64,000 nucleotides of DNA from Streptomyces zhaozhouensis (GCF_900230195.1 NZ_OCNE01000013.1:62001-126000), one strand, 5' to 3'; numbered from the stretch's first letter, positions 33,238 to 41,967 are shown. Notes: a model not told the origin generated them from the letters alone. A program made the numbers and translations.

Positions 33238-33857
33238 CAGGACTCGCTCCCCGCGCCGGTGCCGCTCGCCGCGATCGGTGCCCCCGCGCCCGGAGCGGCG
33301 GTCGCCGCGGCCTCGGGCCGCTCGTCCAGCAGCGCGTCGAACAGGTGGCGCGCGGCCAGCAGCGCCGCCCGCAGGTCCTCGGTGCGCTCGGCGTCCCGGC
33401 CCGGCTCCTCCCGGCCGGCCAGCAGATGCACCTGCCGGTAGCCGTCCACGTCGCGCGGGTGGTGGACCGAGACCGCGGCCAACTGCTCGCCGTAGCCGTC
33501 GGACGGGTAGCCGCGCTCCCTGATCAGCTGGTTGATCAGCTGGTCGGCCTCGGCGATCGCGCCGGCGGGCGAGTCGACGAACTGCTCCTGCGCCCTGGCC
33601 CACCGGGACCGGTACCGCTCGTGCGCGCCGGGCGGCAGCGCGGCGGGGCGGAAGCGCCGGTGCCGTCGCAGCCGGTTGCCCAGCTCCCTGTGGGCGGCCT
33701 TGGTGTCCCCCTGGTGCCGCGCCACGGCCCTCTCGTACTCGGGGCCGAAGCGCCGCCGCAGCCCGGTGCCGCCCGGTGCCAACGTGGGCCGGACCAGCGC
33801 CAGCGCGACGGCGGCGAGGACCGCCACGCTCAGAATGATGATGATCAAGACTGTCAT
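33237..33857 (-). CDS. Membrane-anchored conserved protein
   Basis: 206 residues. One N-terminal membrane helix (VLIIIILSVAVLAAVALALV) is followed by a basic, mostly helical domain: RFGPEYERAVARHQGDTKAA, RELGNRLRRH and FVDSPAGAIAEADQLINQLI are typical of a conserved streptomycete family often labelled secreted protein. The end is Ala/Gly-rich. AAAGGGA lies about 5 nt before the ATG at 33857. It is translationally coupled to the following unknown gene. The function is not known; the domain sits on the cytoplasmic or outer face depending on helix orientation. Confidence 0.78.
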   Translation of the reverse strand: MTVLIIIILSVAVLAAVALALVRPTLAPGGTGLRRRFGPEYERAVARHQGDTKAAHRELGNRLRRHRRFRPAALPPGAHERYRSRWARAQEQFVDSPAGAIAEADQLINQLIRERGYPSDGYGEQLAAVSVHHPRDVDGYRQVHLLAGREEPGRDAERTEDLRAALLAARHLFDALLDERPEAAATAAPGAGAPIAASGTGAGSES

Positions 33858-34013
33858 GACGTCCCTTTCGCAGAGATCCTCTCGGCGAGGTTGACATCCC
33901 AGCGCGTTACCGATTCGAGACCTGCCAAACCTCCTGGCGCGCAACGGAGTTGGCATGGCGGCGGGCCCCGGGCCGCTCCTCGTCCGGGCATCGGCCGCCG
34001 GCGCGGCGGGCGC

Positions 34014-35666
34014 TCAGCCGGCCTCCGCCACCGCCGCCCTGGCCACCACGGCGCCCAGGTCGCCGCCCGCCAGCGTGCCGAACGCCCCCGCCCGTTCGGT
34101 GCCGAGCCGGGAGGCGCAGAACGCGTCCGCCACCTCGGGGGGCGCGAACCGCACCAGCAACGCGCCCTGGAGCACGAGCGCGAGCCGTTCCGTGATCCGT
34201 CGCGCCCTGACCTCCACGCCCTCCAGGTCCGACAGCTCCGTCAGCAGGTCCTTGAGCGCGGCGTCCAGCCGCTGGTCCGCGCCGGCGGCCTGGCCCACCT
34301 CGATGAGATAGGCGTTCAGCGCGCCCGGCTCGCGGGAGAGCGCGCGCAGCACGTCGAGCGCCTGCACGTTGCCCGAACCCTCCCAGAGCGAGTTGAGCGG
34401 CGACTCGCGCAGCAGCCGGGGCAGCCCCGATTCCTCCACGTAGCCGTTGCCTCCCAGGCACTCCAGCGCCTCGGCGACCATCGGGGTGCAGCGCTTGGTG
34501 ACCCAGTACTTGGCGGCCGGCACCGCCAGCCGCAGCAGATGGCGGTCGTGCGCGCTCCCGGCCGCCGCCGCGTCGGCGGCCGAGGCCAGCCGCAGCGCGA
34601 GCGCGGTGGCCGCCTCCGACTCCAGCGCCAGGTCGGCCAGCACGTTGCGCATCAGCGGCTTGTCGATCAGCGGGCCGCCGAACGCCGAACGGTGCGTCGC
34701 GTGGTGGATCGCGCGGGTCAGCGCCTGCCGCATCAGCGCGGCCGAACCGCCGACGCAGTCGATCCGGGTGGCCGCGACCATCTCGATGATGGTGCGGACC
34801 CCCCGCCCCTCCTCGCCGACCAGCCACGCGAGGGTCTCACCGTCGAACTCCACCTCGGCCGAGGCGTTGGAACGGTTGCCCAGCTTGTCCTTGAGCCGCT
34901 GGAGCCGGAAGGCGTTGCGCGTGCCGTCCGGCAGCACCCGGGGCAGCAGGAAGCAGCTCAGCCCGGCCGGCGCCCGCGCCAGCACCAGGAACGCGTCGGA
35001 CATCGGTGCCGAGCAGAACCACTTGTGGCCGGTCAGGCGGTAGAGCCCCGGCTCGCCCGCAGGCTCTGCGCGGGTCGTGTTGGCCCGCGTGTCGGAGCCG
35101 CCCTGCTTCTCCGTCATGCCCATCCCGGCGAGCGCGCCGCCCTTCTCCACCGCCGTCGCGCCCAGCCCCGGGCGGTAGCTCCTGGAGGTGAGCAACGGCT
35201 CCCAGACGGCGGCGAGCTCGGGGGAGGCGCGCAGCGTCGGAACGGCCGCGTGGGTCATCGAGACGGGGCAGCCATGCCCCGCTTCGACCTGACTCCACAC
35301 CAACAATCCGGCCGTTCTCCGCAACTGGCCGGAAGGGCGCGACCACGCGTCCGTCAGCCCGGCGCCCACGGCGCGCTCCAGCAGCGCGTGCCACGCCGGA
35401 TGAAACTCCACCTCGTCGATCCGATGGCCGACCGCGTCGAAAACCCGCAGGACAGGAGGGTTCTCGTGGGCCAGCCTCCCCCATTCCGCGGCCTCGGCCG
35501 AGCCGGCGGAGCGCCCGAGCGCGCGCAGTTCCGCGGTGGCCTCCTCGGCCACCTCGGGCGCCACCTGGCGAGCGAAGCCCTCGACGAGCGCGGCGTCCGA
35601 GGAGAAGACGTCATGGCCGACGAGCGGCGGAACCTGGTTGGTGACCGCATGGGTGCTGGGCGTCAT
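34014..35666 (-). CDS. aidB: Acyl-CoA dehydrogenase family protein, AidB-like
   Basis: 550 residues, the length of AidB-type flavoproteins rather than ordinary acyl-CoA dehydrogenases. GMGMTEKQGGSDTRAN and WFCSAPMSDAFLVLARA form the FAD-binding beta domain, and ECLGGNGYVEESGLPRLLRE with LNSLWEGSGNVQALDVLRAL are the C-terminal AidB marks. E. coli AidB belongs to the adaptive response to alkylation; its enzymatic role is uncertain. Alkylation-repair genes (AlkA-Ada fusion, Ogt) lie 2-4 kb away. The ATG at 35666 gives a family-typical start (PPLVGHDVFSSD). Confidence 0.9.
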   Translation of the reverse strand: MTPSTHAVTNQVPPLVGHDVFSSDAALVEGFARQVAPEVAEEATAELRALGRSAGSAEAAEWGRLAHENPPVLRVFDAVGHRIDEVEFHPAWHALLERAVGAGLTDAWSRPSGQLRRTAGLLVWSQVEAGHGCPVSMTHAAVPTLRASPELAAVWEPLLTSRSYRPGLGATAVEKGGALAGMGMTEKQGGSDTRANTTRAEPAGEPGLYRLTGHKWFCSAPMSDAFLVLARAPAGLSCFLLPRVLPDGTRNAFRLQRLKDKLGNRSNASAEVEFDGETLAWLVGEEGRGVRTIIEMVAATRIDCVGGSAALMRQALTRAIHHATHRSAFGGPLIDKPLMRNVLADLALESEAATALALRLASAADAAAAGSAHDRHLLRLAVPAAKYWVTKRCTPMVAEALECLGGNGYVEESGLPRLLRESPLNSLWEGSGNVQALDVLRALSREPGALNAYLIEVGQAAGADQRLDAALKDLLTELSDLEGVEVRARRITERLALVLQGALLVRFAPPEVADAFCASRLGTERAGAFGTLAGGDLGAVVARAAVAEAG

Positions 35667-35785
35667 GGACCCACGTTAGGGGGAGCGGGTCGCCACGTCA
35701 CCTCGACAACCCGCTCACCAGGGAGTACCGATCGCCGACTCCCCTAGTACAGTGGGGCGTTCGCGGCGAAGGCAGGGAGCGACAC

Positions 35786-36700
35786 ATGGAGTTGGAGCTG
35801 GATTCCGCAGGCACCCTCAGCGAGCTGAGCCCGCCTCCGATGGCGCTGGATTTTCGCCAGACCGGACCAACTGTGCCCCGGTTGATTCTGGGCAACCGGC
35901 TGCGTGCGCTCCGCGAGGCCCAGGGCATCACCGGAGCGGACGCCGGCCGGGAGATCAGGGGCTCGCACTCCAAGATCAGCCGCCTGGAGATGGGCCGCAT
36001 CGGCTTCAAGCCCCGCGACGTGGACGACCTGCTCACCCTGTACGGCGTGTACGACACGGCGGAACGCGCCACCCTCCAGGCGCTGGTCCGCGAGTCCAAC
36101 AGCCAGGGCTGGTGGCACTACTTCCACGACGTGGTGCCGAGCTGGCTGCACATGTATCTGGGCCTGGAGCAGGCGGCGACCGTGATCCGCGGCTACGAGC
36201 TCCAGTTCGTCCCCGGTCTGCTGCAGACCGAGGAGTACGCCCGCGCGGTGATCGGACTCGACCCGGACACGCCGGAGCGGCGGGAGCGGAAGGTCCAGTT
36301 GCGGATGGCGCGCCAGCAGGTGCTCCACCGCGACCGGCCGCCGACGTTGTGGGTCATCGTCGACGAGGCGGCGCTGCGCCGCTCCATGGGCGGGCGGGCG
36401 CTGATGCGCGGCCAGTTGACCCATCTCATCGAGGCGACGCGGATGCCGCACGTCACGGTCCAGGTGGTGCCGTTCGCCGCCGGCGCGCACTCCGCGATCG
36501 CCGGCCCGGTGACCGTGCTGCGCCCCCCGGGCGGGGAGTTGCCGGACGTGGTCTACCTGGAGCAGCTGACCGGCGGCGCCTACCCGGACAAGCCGAGCGA
36601 GACCGAGCAGTACCGGCACGTGATGAACCGGCTGGCCGTCGAGGCCCTGCCCCCGGAGGAGACCGAGCGGTTCCTGTGGGAGGCGCTGCGCGAGCTGTGA
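35786..36700 (+). CDS. Scr1-family helix-turn-helix regulator (XRE plus DUF5753)
   Basis: 304 residues. The N-terminal XRE domain (LGNRLRALREAQGITGADAG and SHSKISRLEMGRIG, about 30-75) is followed by a DUF5753 sensor-like domain (LEQAATVIRGYELQFVPGLL, MARQQVLH, VQVVPFAAGAH and VYLEQLTGG). Proteins of this type normally pair with a small DUF397 protein; none is visible on either side, so this is an unpaired member. AGGGAG lies about 5 nt before the ATG. It is divergent from aidB with 119 bp between. Confidence 0.92.
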   Translation: MELELDSAGTLSELSPPPMALDFRQTGPTVPRLILGNRLRALREAQGITGADAGREIRGSHSKISRLEMGRIGFKPRDVDDLLTLYGVYDTAERATLQALVRESNSQGWWHYFHDVVPSWLHMYLGLEQAATVIRGYELQFVPGLLQTEEYARAVIGLDPDTPERRERKVQLRMARQQVLHRDRPPTLWVIVDEAALRRSMGGRALMRGQLTHLIEATRMPHVTVQVVPFAAGAHSAIAGPVTVLRPPGGELPDVVYLEQLTGGAYPDKPSETEQYRHVMNRLAVEALPPEETERFLWEALREL

Positions 36701-36713
36701 CCCGCGGGGGCGC

Positions 36714-36842
36714 TCAACGGCGCCCCCCGGCGCCGCGCGACGCCCCGCCGAAGAGGCGGGCGACGGCGCGGAACGGCAGCGAGACGAGTGTGGCGAGTGC
36801 GCCGCCGACCATGCGGAACACGTCGGCGATGGCGCGGAACAT
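36714..36842 (-). CDS. LPFR-motif small protein
   Basis: 42 residues: MFRAIADVFRMVGGALATLV, then SLPFRAVARLFGG and a short basic Arg/Gly tail. This matches the LPFR-type micro-proteins of streptomycetes, predicted amphipathic membrane-associated peptides of unknown role. GAGGGAGG lies about 6 nt before the ATG. It is convergent with the Scr1-like gene and stops 13 bp from it. Too short for routine gene calling, but the family match and ribosome site are strong. Confidence 0.85.
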   Translation of the reverse strand: MFRAIADVFRMVGGALATLVSLPFRAVARLFGGASRGAGGRR

Positions 36843-37045
36843 GAGGGCCTCCCTCGATCGTCCTGGTAACGCTTCGGGCCTTCTCGGGTGCCCGGACGCC
36901 CCGGGCCGGAAACGGGTCGCCCCCTCCCGCCGGTCGTTCCGGCGTCAGCGGGCCGCGCCGCACCCCGGGGGGCCTGGGCCGGCCGGCGTCCCCGACCGGA
37001 CGCCCCCGTACGGTGCCCGTCGAGGTGGGCGTATGGTCTGCCGTT

Positions 37046-37513
37046 ATGAGTCCTTCGATCGCGACGAACACGCGCGTTGATCTCGACGGCCTGCTGGACT
37101 TCGTCCGCGCCAGGCACCGTGCCATCCTGCTGACCCGGCGGGCCGACGGTTCCCCCCAGGCGTCGCCCCTGACCTGCGGCGTCGACGACTCCGGCCGCAT
37201 CGTGATGTCCACCTACCCGGAGCGCGCCAAGTCCCGCAACGCCCGGCGGGACCCCGAGGTCAGCGTGCTGGTGCTGTCGGACGAGTGGGACGGCCCCTGG
37301 GTCCAGGTCGACGGCACCGCGGAGGTGCTCGACGTGCCGGAGGCGGTGGAGCCGCTGGTCGAGTACTACCGCAACATCGCCGGGGAGCACCCGGACTGGA
37401 ACGAGTACCGCCAGGCCATGACGCGCCAGGGCAAGTCCCTCATCAGGGTCACCCCGGTCCGCTGGGGCCCGGTCGCCACCGGCGGTTTCCCGGCCCGCCT
37501 GGCCAGGGACTGA
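37046..37513 (+). CDS. PPOX-class F420-dependent oxidoreductase
   Basis: A 155-residue split-barrel flavin/deazaflavin reductase: LLDFVRARHRAILLTRRADG, SPQASPLTCGVDDSGRIVMS, ERAKSRNARRDPEVSVLV and WVQVDGTAEVLD are the family landmarks, with the RAKxxN pattern that binds the cofactor phosphate in F420-using members. The substrate is unknown. It starts at ATG 37046. It is followed after 78 bp by alkA. Confidence 0.88.
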   Translation: MSPSIATNTRVDLDGLLDFVRARHRAILLTRRADGSPQASPLTCGVDDSGRIVMSTYPERAKSRNARRDPEVSVLVLSDEWDGPWVQVDGTAEVLDVPEAVEPLVEYYRNIAGEHPDWNEYRQAMTRQGKSLIRVTPVRWGPVATGGFPARLARD

Positions 37514-37591
37514 GCCGGAGGGTCCTCGCCACCGCCATGTCCGAATCCCGCCAGTGTGCGGGGCCGCGCGCCCCGCACACTGGGGAGCGTG

Positions 37592-39112
37592 ATGGACGAC
37601 GACAGCAGGTACCAGGCGGTGCGCAGCCGTGACGAACGGTTCGACGGGGTGTTCTTCACCGCCGTCGTGACCACCGGCATCTACTGCCGCCCCAGCTGCC
37701 CGGCGACCACCCCCCGCCGCGCCAACGTCCGCTTCCTGCCCTCGGCCGCCGCCGCGCAGGGCGCCGGCTTCCGGGCCTGCCGGCGTTGCCGACCGGACGC
37801 CGTGCCCGGCTCGGCCGAGTGGAACGCGCGGGCCGACGCGGTGGGCCGCGCGATGCGGCTGATCGGCGACGGCGTGGTGGACCGCGAGGGCGTCGCCGGC
37901 CTCGCCGACCGCCTCGGCTACAGCGCCCGCCAGGTCCAGCGGCAGCTCGTCGCCGAACTGGGCGCGGGCCCCGTCGCCCTCGCCCGCGCCCGGCGCGCGC
38001 ACACCGCGCGCGTGCTGCTCCAGACGACCCGGCTGCCGGTGACCGAGATCGCGTTCGCAGCCGGCTTCGCCAGCGTCCGCCAGTTCAACGACACGGTCCG
38101 TACCGTCTACGACCGCACCCCGAGCGCGCTGCGCGCCGCGGCCCCGGCCGGCGGCAGGGCCGGCGCGGCGGAGGGCGGCGGCACCCCGCTGCGGCTGGCC
38201 CACCGGGGGGCGTACGCGGCGGGCGCGGTCTTCGACTTCCTCCAGCGGCGCGCCGTCGCCGGCGTCGAGGAGGTCGTCGGCGCGCGCGGCGTCCGCACCT
38301 ACCGGCGCACCCTCTCGTTGCCGCACGGCGGCGGGATCGCCGAGGTCGACGAGGCGCCGGGCGCGGGCGGCGGGCGCTGGCTGCCCTGCCGGCTCCAGCT
38401 GACCGACCTGCGGGACCTGAGCTGCGCGGTGGAACGGCTGCGGCGGCTCTTCGACCTGGACGCCGACCCCTACGCCGTGGCCGAACACCTCGGCGCGCAC
38501 CCGCTGTTGGCGCCGTTGGTCGCGGCCGAGCCCGGCCAGCGCGCGCCCGGCGCCGTCAGCCCGGAGGAGCTGGCGGTCCGCGCGGTGCTCGGCCAGCAGG
38601 TCACGGTGGGCGCCGCCCGCGCCCTCGCCGGCCGACTGGTCGAGGCGCTGGGCAAGCCGCTCGGCCGGCCCGACGGCGGACTGACCCATCTCTTCCCCGA
38701 GCCGGAGGCGCTGGCCGAGGCGCCGCTGACCGAGCTGGGGATGCCCGCCGCCCGCCGGGGGACGCTGCGGGCGCTGGGCGCCGCGCTGGCCGACGGGCGC
38801 CTCGCCCTCGGTCCGGGCGCCGACCGCGACGAGGCGGAGGCGCGGCTGCTGGCGCTGCGCGGCATCGGCCCCTGGACGGCCGGCTACGTCCGGATGCGGG
38901 CGCTGGGCGACCCGGACGTCTTCCTGCCGGGCGACGCGGGCGTCCGCCACGGCCTCGCCCTGGTCGGCGGCGGTCCCGACGCCGCCGAGCGATGGCGGCC
39001 CTGGCGCTCCTACGCGCTGCACCACCTCTGGCGTGCCGTCGCGGGGCCGACGCGAGGCCCCACCCGCCCCACCGGCCACGCGGCCCCGGCGACCGGCGAG
39101 CGAACCCGGTGA
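37592..39112 (+). CDS. alkA: Ada-like regulator fused to AlkA DNA-3-methyladenine glycosylase
   Basis: 506 residues in three parts. The Ada zinc domain (about 1-75) has GIYCRPSCPATTPRRANVRF and FRACRRCRPD. An AraC-type helix-turn-helix pair (about 85-185) follows: LADRLGYSARQVQRQLVAEL and TEIAFAAGFASVRQFNDT. The AlkA glycosylase (about 205-495) has LRGIGPWTAGYVRMRALGDP with the helix-hairpin-helix and then VFLPGD, whose Asp is catalytic. It removes alkylated bases and probably self-regulates via methylation of the Ada cysteine. GGGGAG precedes ATG 37592 (GTG 37589 also possible). Its end overlaps a GTG in the ogt frame. Confidence 0.93.
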   Translation: MDDDSRYQAVRSRDERFDGVFFTAVVTTGIYCRPSCPATTPRRANVRFLPSAAAAQGAGFRACRRCRPDAVPGSAEWNARADAVGRAMRLIGDGVVDREGVAGLADRLGYSARQVQRQLVAELGAGPVALARARRAHTARVLLQTTRLPVTEIAFAAGFASVRQFNDTVRTVYDRTPSALRAAAPAGGRAGAAEGGGTPLRLAHRGAYAAGAVFDFLQRRAVAGVEEVVGARGVRTYRRTLSLPHGGGIAEVDEAPGAGGGRWLPCRLQLTDLRDLSCAVERLRRLFDLDADPYAVAEHLGAHPLLAPLVAAEPGQRAPGAVSPEELAVRAVLGQQVTVGAARALAGRLVEALGKPLGRPDGGLTHLFPEPEALAEAPLTELGMPAARRGTLRALGAALADGRLALGPGADRDEAEARLLALRGIGPWTAGYVRMRALGDPDVFLPGDAGVRHGLALVGGGPDAAERWRPWRSYALHHLWRAVAGPTRGPTRPTGHAAPATGERTR

Positions 39113-39116
39113 GCCC

Positions 39117-39179
39117 AGCGACTCCATCGGCTCCAGCGAACCCAGCGACCCCAGCGAACCCATCGACCCCAGCGACGGA
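39117..39179 (+). repeat. 9-bp imperfect tandem repeat between alkA and ogt
   Basis: Seven units of consensus AGCGAMCCC (for example AGCGAACCC, AGCGACCCC, ATCGACCCC) in register. In the ogt frame they encode repeating Pro-Ala-Thr/Asn/Ser triplets, so the repeat can be read as a linker if translation starts at GTG 39109. Confidence 0.85.
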
Positions 39180-39186
39180 GAAGCCC

Positions 39187-39669
39187 ATGCGCTACACCAT
39201 CCACCCCAGCCCGCTCGGCGAGCTGCTGATCGCCGGCCCGCGCCCCGGCGTGCTGGCCTCGGTCACCGTGCCGGGACAGCGCAAGGGCGCGACCGTCCAG
39301 CCGGAGTGGGTCCGCGACGACGCGGCCTTCGGCGCGGCGACCGAGCAGTTCGACGCCTACTTCGCGGGCGAGCTGAAGGAGTTCGACCTGGCCCTCGAAC
39401 CTCCCGGCACCCCGTTCCGGCAGCGGGTCTGGGCCGCGCTGGACGAGATCCCCCTCGGGGCGACGCTCACCTACGGCGCGCTGACGGCGGCGGCCGGGAT
39501 GCCCGCGCGCTCGGTGCGGGCCGTGGGCGGCGCGGTCGGTGCCAATCCGCTGCTGGTGATCCGGCCCTGCCACCGGGTGATCGGCGCCGGCGGCTCGCTC
39601 ACCGGCTACGCCGGCGGCCTGGACCGCAAGCGGCGGCTGCTGGTCCACGAGGGTGTCCTCCTCGACTGA
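39187..39669 (+). CDS. ogt: Methylated-DNA--protein-cysteine methyltransferase
   Basis: 160 residues. GTPFRQRVWAALDEIPLGAT and RSVRAVGGAVGANPLL precede the active site IRPCHRVIGAGG, where Cys accepts the alkyl group from O6-alkylguanine in a suicide repair reaction. ATG 39187 has GGAG 6 nt upstream. A GTG at 39109 overlapping the alkA stop (GTGA) would add 26 Pro/Ala/Thr-rich residues encoded by the 9-bp repeat; both starts are possible. It completes a two-gene alkylation-repair operon and ends at a very strong hairpin. Confidence 0.95.
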   Translation: MRYTIHPSPLGELLIAGPRPGVLASVTVPGQRKGATVQPEWVRDDAAFGAATEQFDAYFAGELKEFDLALEPPGTPFRQRVWAALDEIPLGATLTYGALTAAAGMPARSVRAVGGAVGANPLLVIRPCHRVIGAGGSLTGYAGGLDRKRRLLVHEGVLLD

Positions 39670-39686
39670 CCCGCGACGCCGGGCGA

Positions 39687-39734
39687 ACGGCCGCCGCCCC
39701 GGAACCGTTTCCACGGTTTCGGGGCGGCGGCCGT
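39687..39734. terminator. Very strong bidirectional hairpin, 22-bp stem
   Basis: Arms of 22 nt pair at 21 positions plus one G-U, with a TTCC loop, between the convergent ogt and DUF2637 genes. Confidence 0.85.
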
Positions 39735-39760
39735 CGGCGCGTCGGAGGGGAGTGGGCGCG

Positions 39761-40744
39761 TCAGGGGAACTGGCGCTCGATCCTGGCCAGCTTCTCCTCC
39801 AGGGTGTCCAGCCGGGGCGCGGCCGTGGAGAGCGAGCCCGCCTCCCCGTCGCGGCCCGCCAACGCCGGCCGCTGGGCGGCGGCCTCCAGCGCCGCGGGCT
39901 CGTGCGGGGCCGGCTCCGGCGGGGCCTGCTCGGCCGTCACCGTGGCGGGCAGCTCCCGCCGCCCCCGCCCGAACCGGGAACCGCCGATGGCGCGCAGCCG
40001 GGCGCGCTCCAACTGCCGCTGCTCCCGCTCCCTGCGCTTGGCCTCCTCCTTCTTGCGCCGCTCCTCGCGGACCTCGTCGACCGCCTCGTCCAGCGTGCGC
40101 ACACCCTCCAGCAGCATCAGCGACCACGCGCCGAACGTCTCGCGCGGCGCCCGCAGCCAGCGGACGAAACGGATCTGCGGCATCGGCCTGGGCACCAGGC
40201 CCTGCTCACGCAGCGCGGCGCGGCGGGTCTGCTTCAGCGCCCGGTCGAAGAGGACGGCCGCCGAGAGCGACATCCCGGCGAAGAAGTGCGGCGCGCCGGC
40301 GTGGCCGGTGCCCCGGGGCGCGTGCACCCAGTTGAACCAGGCGGCGGCGCCCGCGAAGAGCCACACCAGCATCCGCGACCCCATCGAGGAGTCGCCGTGA
40401 CTGGCCTCCCGCACGGCGATCACCGCGCAGAACATCGCCGCGCCGTCCAGTCCGAACGGCACCAGGTACTCCCAGCCGCCGGAGAGCTGGAGGTTCTCCC
40501 GGCCGAAGCCGACCAGCCCCTGGAAGGACAGCGCGGCGGCGACCCCGGCGCAGCAGAAGAGCAGCGTGTAGGAGGCGGAGGCGTAGATCCGCTCCTTGCG
40601 CCGCCTGCGCGCCTCCATCTTCTCCCAGGAGGAGTCCGGCTCGCGGTCCTCCTTGTCGGGCTTGCGGCCGCGTGTGAGCAAGGCCGTCGCCACCAGGAAT
40701 CCTCCCAGGGCCACGGCAGCGGCCAACACCCAACTGAACTCCAT
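39761..40744 (-). CDS. DUF2637-type multi-pass membrane protein
   Basis: 327 residues. An N-terminal helix (FSWVLAAAVALGGFLVATAL) precedes a charged stretch and three or four further membrane segments (about 60-165: YTLLFCCAGVAAALSFQGLV, FGLDGAAMFCAVIAV, MLVWLFAGAAAWFNWV). A long basic coiled-coil-like cytoplasmic part follows (EEAVDEVREERRKKEEAKRR-like, about 215-255), ending in a disordered tail that closes with LEEKLARIERQF. DUF2637 proteins are actinobacterial, some linked to plasmid spread or DNA transfer; the role here is unknown. ATG 40744 with GAAGG 8 nt upstream was preferred over GTGs at 40753 and 40759. Confidence 0.8.
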   Translation of the reverse strand: MEFSWVLAAAVALGGFLVATALLTRGRKPDKEDREPDSSWEKMEARRRRKERIYASASYTLLFCCAGVAAALSFQGLVGFGRENLQLSGGWEYLVPFGLDGAAMFCAVIAVREASHGDSSMGSRMLVWLFAGAAAWFNWVHAPRGTGHAGAPHFFAGMSLSAAVLFDRALKQTRRAALREQGLVPRPMPQIRFVRWLRAPRETFGAWSLMLLEGVRTLDEAVDEVREERRKKEEAKRREREQRQLERARLRAIGGSRFGRGRRELPATVTAEQAPPEPAPHEPAALEAAAQRPALAGRDGEAGSLSTAAPRLDTLEEKLARIERQFP

Positions 40745-40906
40745 GTCCGTCACCTTCACCGCGATGTGTGTCCCTCGACGGGGTGTGCGGGCGCACCTCT
40801 GCGGGCGCCGCCCGATCTCAGTTCACAGGGCGCGGTTGGCGAACCGCCCCTGGAAGAAAGCGTGATGCTACCCGAGTCACCGTCAGTTCCGATTCGGGCG
40901 GAATGG

Positions 40907-40949
40907 CACCAACGAGTGGTATTCCAGCGGAACTTGCCGCCCGTTGGTG
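40907..40949. promoter_or_regulatory. Nested dyad upstream of DUF2637 gene
   Basis: Outer arms CACCAACG (40907-40914) and CGTTGGTG (40942-40949) enclose an inner TTCC-AGC-GGAA dyad (40922-40932) with almost the same centre. It lies 163 bp from the DUF2637 start and 48 bp beyond the end of the FhuF-like gene, so it may be an operator or a terminator. Confidence 0.4.
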
Positions 40950-40996
40950 AATGATCTGTTATCAGCCGCACGCCGGGCGGCGCCCCCCGGCGGACG

Positions 40997-41821
40997 TCAG
41001 GAGCCGGTCAGCCGCCTGACCCGCTGCTCGTCGCAGAGCCGGGGGCAGGTGGCGCAGGTGTCGGCGGGACGCAGAGTGTAGAACATGCAGCAGCTCGCGC
41101 GGTCCCTGGTGCGCAGCGCCTCCCCGTCCGGGCCCGCCAGCTCGCGGAACCCGGCGCCGGCGGCGAACGGCGCCGTGGCGCCCGGCAGCATCCGCGCCAA
41201 CTCCCGAACGGCACGCGGCTCCTCGCCCAGCAGATGGCCGAAATACCACAGTGATTCGACGAGTTCGTCCGTGGCCGCGCCCCACAGCGCGCGGGCGCGG
41301 CGCCGCATCCGGGGCCCGAACGCGTCCAGCAGCGGCCCCAGATGGTCGGCCGCCGCCCGCCGCACCTCGGTGCGCAGGGCCGCCTCGTCGGAGGCCACCA
41401 GTGCTCCCGGGTGCCCGGCGAGCGGATCGCCAGGCAGGCAGGAGAACGCGGTCACCCGCACGGTCAGCCGCGTCGGGTCCCGGCGCAGCGAGACGTCCTC
41501 GGGCGCCAGGTGGGGGACCCGGCGGAGCAGGAAGTAGGGAACGGTGAAGAGCGCGGCGACCGGCCACGCGTAGCGGTGCAGCCCGAAGGTCGCCACCACG
41601 TCCGGCCGCGCCTCGGCGCCGTAGGCCGCCTGCGAGGCGCGGGCCTCGTCGGCGAGGAAGGCGTCCAGCGCCGCGCCGCCCTCGGCGAGCGCGTCGCCCC
41701 TGGTCCAGCCCGCGTCGGAACGCGGCTCGCCCTCGGTCACCAGGAGGCTGGGCAACACCTCGCCCATCCGGGCGTAGGCGGGCGTGAGCGGGGTCGTCAC
41801 GGTCACGGCGGGAACGGTCAT
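40997..41821 (-). CDS. FhuF-like ferric-siderophore reductase
   Basis: 274 residues. The C-terminal cysteine pattern ASCCMFYTLRPADTCATCPRLC (C-C-x10-C-x2-C) is the [2Fe-2S] site of the FhuF/ferric iron reductase family; the rest (FGLHRYAWPVAALFTVPYFL, later VTAFSCLPGDPLAG) fits the same group. It reduces Fe(III) in imported siderophores so the iron is released in the cytoplasm. A good iron box lies 24-42 bp upstream, so it should be induced by iron starvation. No siderophore genes lie nearby. The ATG at 41821 was taken as the start. Confidence 0.9.
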   Translation of the reverse strand: MTVPAVTVTTPLTPAYARMGEVLPSLLVTEGEPRSDAGWTRGDALAEGGAALDAFLADEARASQAAYGAEARPDVVATFGLHRYAWPVAALFTVPYFLLRRVPHLAPEDVSLRRDPTRLTVRVTAFSCLPGDPLAGHPGALVASDEAALRTEVRRAAADHLGPLLDAFGPRMRRRARALWGAATDELVESLWYFGHLLGEEPRAVRELARMLPGATAPFAAGAGFRELAGPDGEALRTRDRASCCMFYTLRPADTCATCPRLCDEQRVRRLTGS

Positions 41822-41844
41822 CGGGCCATCGATCCCTTGTTGGT

Positions 41845-41863
41845 ACAGGTAAGCCTTACCTTA
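41845..41863. promoter_or_regulatory. Iron box (DmdR1/IdeR-type operator)
   Basis: ACAGGTAAGCCTTACCTTA is a 19-bp near-palindrome agreeing with the consensus TTAGGTTAGGCTAACCTAA at about 13 positions, located immediately upstream of the FhuF-like gene on the minus strand. Confidence 0.75.
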
Positions 41864-41967
41864 GCCGATCAAGCGGCCGATCAGGTCGAGGGGTTTGCGG
41901 CGGCGGAAACTGCGCCTAGGGTGCTGGAACCCACTTGATTCGGGGGCGAGAGGGATGGAGCGGGCAG

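Noticed and set aside
36714..36842. Possibility that the short ORF is a DUF397 partner of the Scr1-like regulator.
   Set aside because: It lacks the DUF397 pattern (WRKSSYS...) and instead matches the LPFR micro-protein family.
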